64,000 nt of DNA from Lentisphaerota bacterium (GTDB lineage Bacteria; Verrucomicrobiota; Lentisphaeria; Oligosphaerales; JABHEG01), in the NCBI GenBank assembly GCA_018676675.1, contig JABHEG010000099.1:33488-97487 (forward strand), given 5' to 3'. Shown piece after piece: positions 16,176 to 26,000 of this stretch. Both the position numbers and the translations under genes were made by a program. The notes beneath the pieces were generated by a model. The model searched no databases. It saw only the letters and a program-made list of their open reading frames with translations, and was not told the DNA's origin. Each line of letters begins with the position of its first letter. Position 1 is the first letter of the stretch.

Positions 16176-19100
16176 CTACGGCAGAGCGGCCCGGGCTCGG
16201 AAGCGGACCGTCACCTTGCGTCCTCTCTGGACGCTGATCGTCTGGCAGAAGCGGTGGTCGTGGGAGACTCTCACCATGTGGCTGCCGGACGCGGCAAGCG
16301 TCGCGTTCTCGACCAGTTCGGGCTCGCCGAGGCGTCGTTTCCAGCCGGTTGGAACGCCTTTGTTCTGTCCTCCCTCGAAGTCACCATTCGTGGACTCCGC
16401 GCCCTTGATTTCGAAGGCGTCGTGGTAGGTCCACGTCGTGGGTTTTCCTTGCGTTCCCATGAGCTCCAGCGTGATGTCGCCGTCTGCTTGGGGGGTGAAG
16501 TCGAATTCACACGGCTGCCAGCGAGCCGCCGAGACATGTCCGAGGCCAGTGGTCAATCGGTAGCCAAGCGGCTTCGACCATGTGGCCAGGATGGTCTTTT
16601 TCCCAGGGGTCAGCCGAACTGTCTTGTCTGCGCTGCGGACGTCAATCCGGGCTTCAGCGGGAAGCATGCCGGGAACGAAGGGCAGTTCGCCGGCGGGAAT
16701 CAGCCACAAGGCGAACGTTCCGTGAATTTTCCAGGTGGATGCCGTGCGCTTGCGCCATTGCACCCACATGTTCCCGCCTGTTTTGCGTACGCTGAGGTGT
16801 GCCAGGATCGGGCACGGTTTGGTCGCGGGATCGATGCCGATGGCAGCGAACGGGATTCGCCATTCGGCAGACCACTCCCCGGGGCCGTTCACTCTCGCTA
16901 CGTAGGTCACCCCCTTGGCCATGACACGATCAACTTCCGCCTGCAGCCATCCCGGCTCCGTCGAGCATTCGGCGTGGCCATTGGCGTACCCACGGAAGAC
17001 CAACGGGACCTCTCCTCCCTGGTGGGCGACGTCCGGTACCGGGGCCAGGGCAATCTCGACTGCATCGTTACGGCCCCAGCGTTGTCCGTCGGTGACACCG
17101 TGTTTGGGATCGACCGGATTGATGAACGCGACGTATAGGTTGGCGCTGTCCATCTCGATATACGCTTTGCTGGGGTAGGGGACTTCGTTTTGATCGAGCC
17201 CCCAGCGGATCGTGATCTCTCTGTGTCGGTCCGGATCCACCGGGTCATAGTCAGGAGGGCTCCACTCCTCGGGAGTGACATTGCCGTCGATGTGGATCGC
17301 TCGTCCTTCCCTAAGGCTGTTCACGGGAAAGACGGTGACCGGGAAGCGACTCTCCGTCTGCCGACGTAGCACCCAGTTGGGACTCCACTCTGCCGGCGTG
17401 GGGGCCGGCTTCACCGGCCAGGAAGCCCGTTCCGGCGACGCACGGAGTCCAATCTTCTCGAATGGCAGCGGTTGGAAGCCTTTCTGGTAGACCGGAGCGT
17501 CCGGTTTCAGGCGGAAGTCCATCTTGGTGTGGTCCGGTTCAACGAAGCCCGGATCCTCCACACGCCAGTTCTGCGCGACCGTTGACCAGCCCTTCTTCAT
17601 GGCGCTGCTGACGTCGATTCCCCGTTCGCCGCCCACGATGACGTTGCGAGTCATGGCATTGAACCAAGGTGCGGCGATAGGATCCCTGGTGAACAGTTCT
17701 GCCAGCTTGGGGTATCTGGTCGACCAGGGAGGCGTCTGCCAGGGCATTCGCCGCAGCCGTTTCAGGAGGCCGTAGCCCATGGTGCTGCGGTCTGCCACGA
17801 CTTCGCCGTTGGCATCGCGGCTCATGTCGTCCTGGCCACGTGGGCCGATGGAACCGGCGGATTCGCACTCGATGAAGAGGTTGTCGTGGATGAGGTTCTC
17901 GTTTCCTCCGCAGACGGCGGGTCCGGCAGACATCATGTAGGACACGTTGCCGTGAAGTTCCGTACCGGATGCCGAATCGTCGAGGTGGGCGAAGCGTGGA
18001 CTGCCGCCGACGCCGTCGATGTGGTGCAGGAAATTGTAGCGGATGACATTACCGCGAGCTGTCCAGTCGTAGCCTGTGTAGAACACGCCGCACTCCGAGG
18101 TCTCGTAAGCGACCTGATAGATCTCGTTATACTCCATGATGTGGTCATTGCCGTAGAAGCGGACAGCGATGTGCGGGATGTGGTGGATGAGGTTGTGTGA
18201 GGCCCGGTTTCCCGCGCCCTTCAGCAGGAGGGGCTCGGTGTAGTTCCGGACCACGTGGCTGAGGTGATGGATGTGGTTGTTTTCAGCGACGTGTCCGGAC
18301 GGTGTGAGTGTCTCCCGGTCTCCGCCTGAGAGGATGATCCCGCCGAAGCCCAGGTTGTGGATGTCGCAGCCGGCGACTCGCACGTTGTGCCCCTCTTCTA
18401 CCACAACGGCAGACCAACCGCAGGCTCGGATTTCGCAGGCTGTGATCCGGTTCGACTCTCCGTCCCTCACCGCAATGGCATCCTGGCGTCCGCCTTGAAT
18501 GCCCAGCCCGTGGAGGGACACAAAAGCGGCCCCGTCGATCGAGATCATGGGCCCATTGAGACCGGTCAGCATGACCTGATCATCAGCTTTGTTGTCCGGG
18601 GGCCAGAGGCAGAGCAACCCGTTTTTGCGGTGCAGGATCCACTCGCCGGGCAGATCCAGTTCTTCGGGTAGATGGTGGGCATAGAAGCGTCGTGAATGGT
18701 GGGCTTCGTCGACCAGCCCTTTCGCCAAGGTGATGGCCGAACGTTCCAGGTCTATCGCGGCTACCCGTGCGCTGAACGAGTAGTAGTCTCGACGGAAGTA
18801 TCCGTGCAGGATGAGTTCCTCGGCGTTGGCCCAGCGTTTGAGCCGTGCAGGGTCCGGCGTGAAGGTGAAGGCTCCACCACGGCCCCCTTCAACACGCGGA
18901 TGTTCACCCAGCTCGAGAACGTCGCCGAAGTGGGTGAACCCGTGGTTAGGCCAGCGTGCCTCGTACAGTGGCTTGTCAGCGTAGAAGAGCTGCAGTTGAG
19001 CCAACGCATTCAACCGTTTGCTGTAGCAGTTGAAGTAGTCCGGCAGTTCTTTGATGTAGCCGATACCGAGTTCGTTCAGATCGATGCAGCGCACGTGTGG

Positions 19101-19505
19101 CCGAGCGACCTCCGGGAGACGGGCGAGGATTTCCGCATTGGTCAAGGGAACGAGGTCAGTCAAGGACACCGCATGGCCACCGTCGAGCCACGCCCGCTTC
19201 TCCGGGGCGGATCGGTAGACGATCGGACAGTTCGCCGTGCCCGAATCTCGCCGGTCGAGGGCGAACGTCTCGTCGAGGCGGTACGTCCCCGGCGCGATCT
19301 GCACGGTCACGCCGGCTGACGGGAGGGGACCCCGTTGCTTCAGACCCCGGATCTTGTCTCGGGCACGGGTGAGGGTGGCAAACGGCTTGTCCGCCGTGCC
19401 CGGTGCGTCGTCACTGCCCCGGTGCGAGACGTACAGCGTGAGCTCCCCATGGGCCGGCACCGTCGCCAGGATTGCCAGAACACCGCAGATGGACTTGATG
19501 AGCAT
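16176..19505 (-). CDS. large secreted right-handed beta-helix protein with CBM9-like domain
   Basis: A protein of 1,109 residues from ATG 19505, with AGGACAGGA just upstream and signal peptide SICGVLAILATVPAHG. A longer frame from 19736 would run through the pseudogene on the other strand and is rejected. The mature protein opens TLYVSHRGSDDAPGT, typical of secreted parallel beta-helix enzymes, followed by AxPFATLTRARD and many beta-helix coils (HNLIHHIPHIAVRFYGNDHI, NYTEPLLLKGAGNRASHN). A CBM9-like module (HIDGNVTPEEWSPPDYD to about residue 960) and a terminal jelly-roll follow. The family covers polysaccharide lyases and inverting glycosidases such as GH110/GH120-like proteins; catalytic residues cannot be fixed by eye. 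It is probably co-transcribed with the SGNH gene downstream. Confidence 0.82.
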   Translation of the reverse strand: MLIKSICGVLAILATVPAHGELTLYVSHRGSDDAPGTADKPFATLTRARDKIRGLKQRGPLPSAGVTVQIAPGTYRLDETFALDRRDSGTANCPIVYRSAPEKRAWLDGGHAVSLTDLVPLTNAEILARLPEVARPHVRCIDLNELGIGYIKELPDYFNCYSKRLNALAQLQLFYADKPLYEARWPNHGFTHFGDVLELGEHPRVEGGRGGAFTFTPDPARLKRWANAEELILHGYFRRDYYSFSARVAAIDLERSAITLAKGLVDEAHHSRRFYAHHLPEELDLPGEWILHRKNGLLCLWPPDNKADDQVMLTGLNGPMISIDGAAFVSLHGLGIQGGRQDAIAVRDGESNRITACEIRACGWSAVVVEEGHNVRVAGCDIHNLGFGGIILSGGDRETLTPSGHVAENNHIHHLSHVVRNYTEPLLLKGAGNRASHNLIHHIPHIAVRFYGNDHIMEYNEIYQVAYETSECGVFYTGYDWTARGNVIRYNFLHHIDGVGGSPRFAHLDDSASGTELHGNVSYMMSAGPAVCGGNENLIHDNLFIECESAGSIGPRGQDDMSRDANGEVVADRSTMGYGLLKRLRRMPWQTPPWSTRYPKLAELFTRDPIAAPWFNAMTRNVIVGGERGIDVSSAMKKGWSTVAQNWRVEDPGFVEPDHTKMDFRLKPDAPVYQKGFQPLPFEKIGLRASPERASWPVKPAPTPAEWSPNWVLRRQTESRFPVTVFPVNSLREGRAIHIDGNVTPEEWSPPDYDPVDPDRHREITIRWGLDQNEVPYPSKAYIEMDSANLYVAFINPVDPKHGVTDGQRWGRNDAVEIALAPVPDVAHQGGEVPLVFRGYANGHAECSTEPGWLQAEVDRVMAKGVTYVARVNGPGEWSAEWRIPFAAIGIDPATKPCPILAHLSVRKTGGNMWVQWRKRTASTWKIHGTFALWLIPAGELPFVPGMLPAEARIDVRSADKTVRLTPGKKTILATWSKPLGYRLTTGLGHVSAARWQPCEFDFTPQADGDITLELMGTQGKPTTWTYHDAFEIKGAESTNGDFEGGQNKGVPTGWKRRLGEPELVENATLAASGSHMVRVSHDHRFCQTISVQRGRKVTVRFRARAALP

Positions 19506-19544
19506 TCGTCCTGTCCTTGCTTCAGAGTGGGGGACATGGTCCTT

Positions 19545-19999
19545 CTTGCTCACTATACTGCCCTGTTCAAGACGCATGATGCCTGGACGTCCTCCGAACC
19601 CATGCTTGCCGTTCTGGAGCGTGTCGGTCGCGATGGCGTTGCCTGCTGCTGGGACGTCAAGCACACCTACTGGGTTGGCAAAGAGACCCCGGAGACGACC
19701 TGGGGGCGGCTTCAGGGCTGGGTGCGCAACACCCATTGGAAGGACGTCCGCGGTTTCCGCGGCCCAATGGCGACACTCGGACGCGATCTGAGCAGAGACG
19801 GTCTGCTCTGCCCGCTGGGGGAGGGGATCGTGCCGTTGGAGACTGCTACGGCTTGTTGGCCGCTTCAGACTACAACGGCTGGCTCACCTTGGAGTGGGAG
19901 AAGCACTGGCACTCTCACATCGAGGATGCCGACGTGGCTTTCCCAGGATTCGTTCGCTACATGCGTGGATTGGCGGAGCGTTTTGACCACAGGAACTGA
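19545..19999 (+). pseudogene. remnant of a sugar-phosphate isomerase/epimerase (AP-endonuclease 2-like TIM barrel)
   Basis: Two adjoining frames together read as the C-terminal half of a xylose-isomerase-like TIM barrel. The first contains FKTHDAWTSSEPMLAVLERV, CCWDVKHTYWVGKE and PLGEGIVPLE. After a one-base shift near 19840 the second reads DCYGLLAASDYNGWLTLEWE and ends at a stop at 19999. The N-terminal half of the fold is absent; homology begins abruptly near 19545, inside the upstream region of the divergent beta-helix gene. A frameshift plus 5' truncation indicates a decayed gene. A sequencing error could explain the shift but not the missing half. Confidence 0.7.
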
Positions 20000-20050
20000 C
20001 CGCGGGAGACACGTCTTGACGTCGTGGAACGACGGCATTCCGCGCCCGGG

Positions 20051-23000
20051 TTATTTGGCCAGTGACCCGGCAGGCGGCAGGATGAGCTCACCGGTCCGCG
20101 GCGCATCGACTGAAGACCCCAGGAAGCGCTTGATGAACTCGTAGGGGCGCAGCACGGCTCTCGCCTGGCAGTAGGCCTCGATCCGGCCGCCACCCACCAC
20201 TTTTCCGTTAACAACGATAATGTCGGGGGGCGCGTTGGGGAGTGTCCACAGGACTTCCAGTTCCCCGTCCGGATCCGTCACGACGACGCGACTGCCGCCG
20301 GCCGGATTGAAGTTCGCGGCTCTTATCTCGATGGGATTCAGGGGGGCGCCGATGACGCTGTTCTCTCCGGTGACAGTCAGCGCGAGGAACTCCGTCCAGA
20401 TGTCGATATCCACGTCCCCGGGCTCGGTCTCCAGGATGCTCCCATTGAGCGCGGTCAGGTTGATGGAACTGCCGGCCACGCCGAGGGTCGTCAACTCGTC
20501 GATGACGACGCCGCCGTCGAGATCGATCAGCTCGATCCGGCCGCCTTGGGTGAAAGCACTCAGGTTGTCTACCTGTAATTCCAGGGGCTGTCCCGCTGCC
20601 CCGATGTCACTTGTGGCGCCGGTCACTGTCAGCAGCAGCGATGCCGCGATGAGGTCCGCGGCTTCGTCAGGGGCGGATTCCAGAATGTCTCCTCCGGTGG
20701 CGGTGAATTCAATGAGGCTGCCTGCGGTGCCGGTGGTGGAGACGAGCCCGACGCTGACGCCGTTCGCGGTGTCCTCAATCCAGATGCTGCCGCCTTCGGT
20801 CAGAATGTCGAGCACGTCGGCGTCCAGCTCGAGCGTGTCGGCTGCCGTTCCCACCGTGCTGGTTGCACCGGTGATGTCGAGGTCGATGTGTTCGGCGATG
20901 ATGTCGGCACCCGCGTCGGTTGCGGCGGCTTCGGTGATGGCTCCTCCGGTTGCGAGCAGCTCGACGACGCTGTTGGCCGCGCCGGTGGTGGAGACGAGGT
21001 CGACAGCAACGCCGCCAGCTGTGTCCTCGATCCAGACGCTGCCGCCTCCGGTCAGGATGTCCAGCAGATCGGCGTCCAGCTCGAGCGTGTCGGCCTCCGT
21101 TCCTACCGTGCTCGCGGCGCCGGTGACGTCGAGGTCGATGTGCTCGGCGACGATGTCGGCCTCGGGATCGGTTGCGGCAGCTTCGGTAATTGCCCCTCCG
21201 ATGGCGCGAAGTGCGACCACGCTGTTTGCGGCGCCGGTGGTGGTTACGAGCCCGACGATGACACCACCCGCGGTATCCTCAAGCCAGACGCCGCCGCCTT
21301 CGGTGGAAGCGTTCAGCAGCGTGGCATCGATCTCAAGCCTCTCGGGGCCGGCGCCGATCGTGCTGGCCGCACCAGTAACGTGAAGCTCGACGGTGGAGCC
21401 GACAACATCGGCTGCTGCTCCCGGGGCGATCTCGACCATGCTGCCGCCCGTGGCGGTCAGGGTCACGTCGAGTCCGGCTCCCTGGACGAATGCATCAGAA
21501 ATGCCGAGGTTCCCGGTCGTTGTCAGGGCGATGGCCCCGCCGGTGGCGGACAACGTGGTGACCCCACTGACCGTCTGCAGGTTGAGATCGCCTGTGTTGT
21601 CGATGGTGACGCCGCCCGTGCCGCCATCGGCCGCTAGGTTGCTGACCTCGGTTTCCAGGGGATCGGCTGCCGTACCGACACCGGCAGTTCCTGTCAACGC
21701 CAGGTCGGAGGCCAGGATATTGCGGTCACCGGCGTTGGCGTCGGTGATGGCTGCTGTAACCGTCCCAGTTGCGGAAATTGTCACTGTTTGTCCCGCAGCC
21801 TGGATGTCGGCCAGCTGGATGCCGTCGACGGCAGACGTCCCTGTGGAAATCGTCGTGATCCTGACCGGGCCCGTGCTCACAATGCTGCCGCTGTGGACCA
21901 AGTTGCCGCCCGTGATATCGACGCTGCTGCCCGTGATCGTTCCGGCTGCCGTGACCCCGCCGGTAACTCCGTCCGCAGCGCCGTCGCCGGCGTTGTCGGC
22001 GATGATTGTGATGGCGGTGCCGGACACGGCGGAATTCGCCGCGAGCGACACATGGTCGCCTGCGGTCAGGCTGACTGCCGCTGTGCCCTGAACTTGGACT
22101 CCGTCCTGCACGGTCAGGTCGTCGCCGGCGCTGTTGCTGTTCCCCGCGACCAGATCGATGGCGTTGCCGGAGGTTACGTTCTGACTGACGGTCAGAGGGC
22201 TGCTCGTCGCGATGCTCACGCTGCCATCGCCGGTTACGCCGGAGGTTCCGTCGACCGTACCGATGACCAGCGCCTTGTCGTTGGCCAGCCCTACGCCGCC
22301 CGTTCCGGCTGCTGCTGCGAACGTGTCAACACTGGTGCTCAGGCCGCCGCCTGTGCCGACGCCAGCCGTGGCCAATGCGAGGAGCTCCGGACTGGTCACG
22401 CTGCCACCGCCGTTGATGATGGCCCCCCCAGTGGTCTCGATGCGGATCAGACTTTGGGCAGAAATCGCGCCGTCCACGGAGATGTCACCGTCGCCCAGTA
22501 CCTCAATCTTGGCGTTGCTGGCGGTATTGCTGGCGTTCAGTGTCCCCAGTTTTCCTGCGCCCGTGAGGCCGATGTAGATGTCGCTTCTGTCGGCGACCGC
22601 ATCGATTGTTCCCGTGATCTGAGTCCCGAAGTTCTGGCTGCCCGTGCCGATGGCATTGCCGATGTCTTCGGCGGCTACGGCTTGGCGGGACACTTGCCAC
22701 GCCAGGCCCTGGGCAACGACGGCGGCTTCATACGCGGCCGAGCTGATGGAGACCGCCTCGTCCGCGGCGCGCGACGCCTCGACTGAGTAGTCGGTCAGCT
22801 GCTGGTGCGTATAGAGCTGTGCCGCCAGTTCAGCTTGCGTGCCCTCCAGGTCCTCGAGGTCTTCCGCCAGTACCTCGTAGGCGATGTCGGCATAGAACAG
22901 GGACGTCTCGACGACGCCGATGCCGGTCTCGAATGCCGCGGCTGTGCCCAGGAGGCCGCCGTCACCGGTGAGGGGAACCGCCTGGGCGATCGAGCCGACC

Positions 23001-26000
23001 AGGTTCAGAACATCGGCTACGACGGTCATCCCTTGTACGGTCCTCTCCATGACCTCGATGGTCGTCGCCAGCGGTGCAACCCGGGCGGCCAACTCGTCGA
23101 CCTCGACTGTGATGTCGTCCAGCTCCACCTGCTTGGCGTCTCTCATCTCGATTTGCGTTTGCTCTGCCTGTTCCAGAACGACTGCCGTCGCATCGGTCGT
23201 CTCGTGTAGCGTCTTCTTGGTTGCCGCTTCTGTATCGTGTGCGTGTGCGTCAGCAATGGAGTGCGTGGTGTGAAGCTCGGCTTCGCGTGCGGTCGGCAGC
23301 CTGCCACGGAGACTGAGATTCCGGGCGATGATGTTGCCCAGGGCACCATTCCCGTCGAGAATGACGCCGGTGTTGGAGAGCACACTGACGTCGCCGGCAC
23401 CGGCGTCCAGGAGGCCGATGGTGATGTGGCTGTCCGCCTTGATTGTGATTTCGGTGTCGGCTGTCTCGATGTCGCCGATGATGGCGACGCCGCCGCTGTC
23501 GGCGGTTGCGGAGCCGGCATCGATGCTGACTGTTCCCGTTCCTGAGGCCACGATCTTGTCGTTCCTGTCGAGGAAGACGATATGCCCCGCGGGGGTGCTC
23601 AGGTCGAGAGAGACGTCGTTCACCAGGTCGGCTTGGTTGTCGGCAATGTCCAGAATTGTGATTGTCTGGGCGATGAACGCGCTGCTGCCGCCTTCCAGGG
23701 CCGCCTCGGTGAGGGCGAGGGGGCCGTCGTTGGCAATGACGGCGTCGCCGCTGGAGGAAAGCTGGTTAACTTGAGTCTCAAGAGGGTCGGCCAGGCCAAT
23801 TCCGCCAGGCCCTGTGATGTCCAAGGTGTCGGCGACAACATTGACATCCGGGCCGTTGGCGTCGGTGATTGCGTTCCCGCTCACGATCACGACATCGTCA
23901 CCCTTGGCTGAGACCAGTCCCAGATTGATGTCCCCGGCGGCCGTGAGTTCGACGTCCGAGCCCGAGCCGACGGCTTCGACGGACACCACATTGAGCGCCG
24001 TCGCTCCGAGATGGTTGATGTAGACTGCCCCATAGGTTGGGGGAACGTTCAAAGAAGCAACATCGACGTCTATGGCGTTGCCAGCGCCCGGTGCGCCCAC
24101 GTGAAGGCCGCTGCTGAGGAAGAGAGTGTCAGCGAGGATGTTCAGAGCGGCGCCATTGCCGTCAGTGATCGTTCCATTGCTGTGAACGGTCGCCGTCTGT
24201 CCGGCGGCGGTGACGGTATTGAGAGTCATTGTTCCGCTGTTTCTCAGCTCGAGGTCGTCGCCGGCGGCCGTGGCAGCAGTCAGGGTCAGATCACCGTAGT
24301 TTTGCAGGGAGAGGCGGCCTGCGTTGGCCGTCGCCGACAGGGTTGACACCGCTGTATCGAGCGGATCGGCGACCGTGCCGATCGCGGCTCCCGCCGTGAG
24401 GTCGGCAGAGGCGCTACTGAGCCGCATGGTCTGGGCGTCCGCCAGGATGGAGCCGCCGGCGTTCAGCTTGATCTCATCGTCAGCAGTGATCTTGACCACA
24501 CTGATGTCGCCTGCGTTGCTTGTGGCCAGGTCCACATTGCCGTTTTCGCCTTCGGCGACAGCGGTGGCTGCAAGGCCGTCGTTTTCTCTGATGAAAATGC
24601 TGCCTTCCCGCGTCGTGGCGTCGAGGGTGTCGACGTCCGTGTTGATTTCGCTGCCGGCAGCGCCGATCCCGGTTCCTGCGGTGAGGTTCGCTTCTCCCGA
24701 CGTGATGCTGGAGGTCGAGTCGACGATCGCTTTGTCGGCAATAATGGTGACACGCGTTGCGGCGTTAACGGTCGCCACCTCCACATCCCCGCCCGTGTTC
24801 TCGAGCGACACGATCGGGGCACCGAGGGAGGAGAATTCGCCTGTGTCATTGGCGGCGTTGGCGTCGAACTCAAAGGTGCCCCCCGCAAACGTGAGATCCG
24901 CGTTGCCGTTCTTGACCTTGGCCGTGACCTCGTCGAGTGTATCCGCCTCCACGATGTGGAAAGACTTCCCCTCCTCGAGGACCTCGATGCTCAACGTGGT
25001 GAGCATGGTGTCGATGGGGTCGGCACCCGTCCCCACACCATTGCTGCAGGTGATGGACGCATGTTCACCGGTGATGTTGACGGCCGCGCCATTGCCGTCA
25101 GTGATGGTGCCACCGCCACCGTGCAGCATAATGTCGCCGCCGCCGTTTGCGGTGACTGTTCCGAGTCGGAGAATGTCTTGACCATTCGTGAGGGAGATCT
25201 CGTTTCCGCCACCCGACGTCAGCGTCACGACGTCGGTTGTGCCCGGGGCAGTGTTTCTGAGGAACACGCCCCCTCCGGTCGAGGTCGCCCTCAGCTCGTT
25301 GGTGGCGATATCCAGAGCCAGACCTTCGTCTGTCGGTTCCTGGCCTAACCCGTCCGGTCCGGTGAGGACCAGATCCGGCGTTGTGATGTTCCCCGACTCC
25401 TCGTTCAAGTCGTAGATGGCCTTGCCGCTGTTCAGGGTCATTCCTCGCGTGGAGGTGATCACGTCGACACCGATGCTGCCGCCGGCCGATATGCTGACAT
25501 CGGTGTGGGCCGAAACGCGGTTCCCGTCAGGGTCCCTGGTCTCGACTCCCGATGGGCCGAGTCCGGCGACGCCGCCTTCGCTCATGGCGTGGACAGTGCT
25601 GATCGTGATGTCGTCGGCTTCGCTGATGTGGATGCTGTTGTTGTCCGACGACGCGGAGAGGATGTCGAGGTCAGTCCGGATTGGGCTTCCGGACGTGCCG
25701 ATCCAGCCTGCGTCCCTCAGGTTGCTGGCGTCAGCAGTCAGGTTGGCGGCGGTCGCGGTGATATTTGGCGTCGCGTCCGCATTGGCGTCCAGGATGTTCC
25801 CGTTCGTGACCGTCAGAATCAGAGTTGCGTCCCCGATATTCACCGTGCCAAGGCCAAAATCCACCATGGTGCCCAACGGGAACGGGGTGAAAGACTCCAA
25901 ACCGGTACGAGGGCGGTGAACGGCGACGGCGGCGTCCACGGTGGCCATGTCCAGTCGGGTACCGACGTCGACCTCAATCGGGTCCGTGGCGTTCGTTCCG

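Noticed and set aside
19505..19736. N-terminal extension of the large beta-helix gene
   Set aside because: The frame is open, but it overlaps the isomerase remnant on the other strand, and a ribosome site plus signal peptide fix the start at 19505.
20220..21383. Long plus-strand frames (387, 332 and 285 codons) across 20.2-27.9 kb
   Set aside because: These are antisense shadows of the repetitive GC-rich tpsA gene, full of Ser/Ala/Pro/Val with no ribosome sites.
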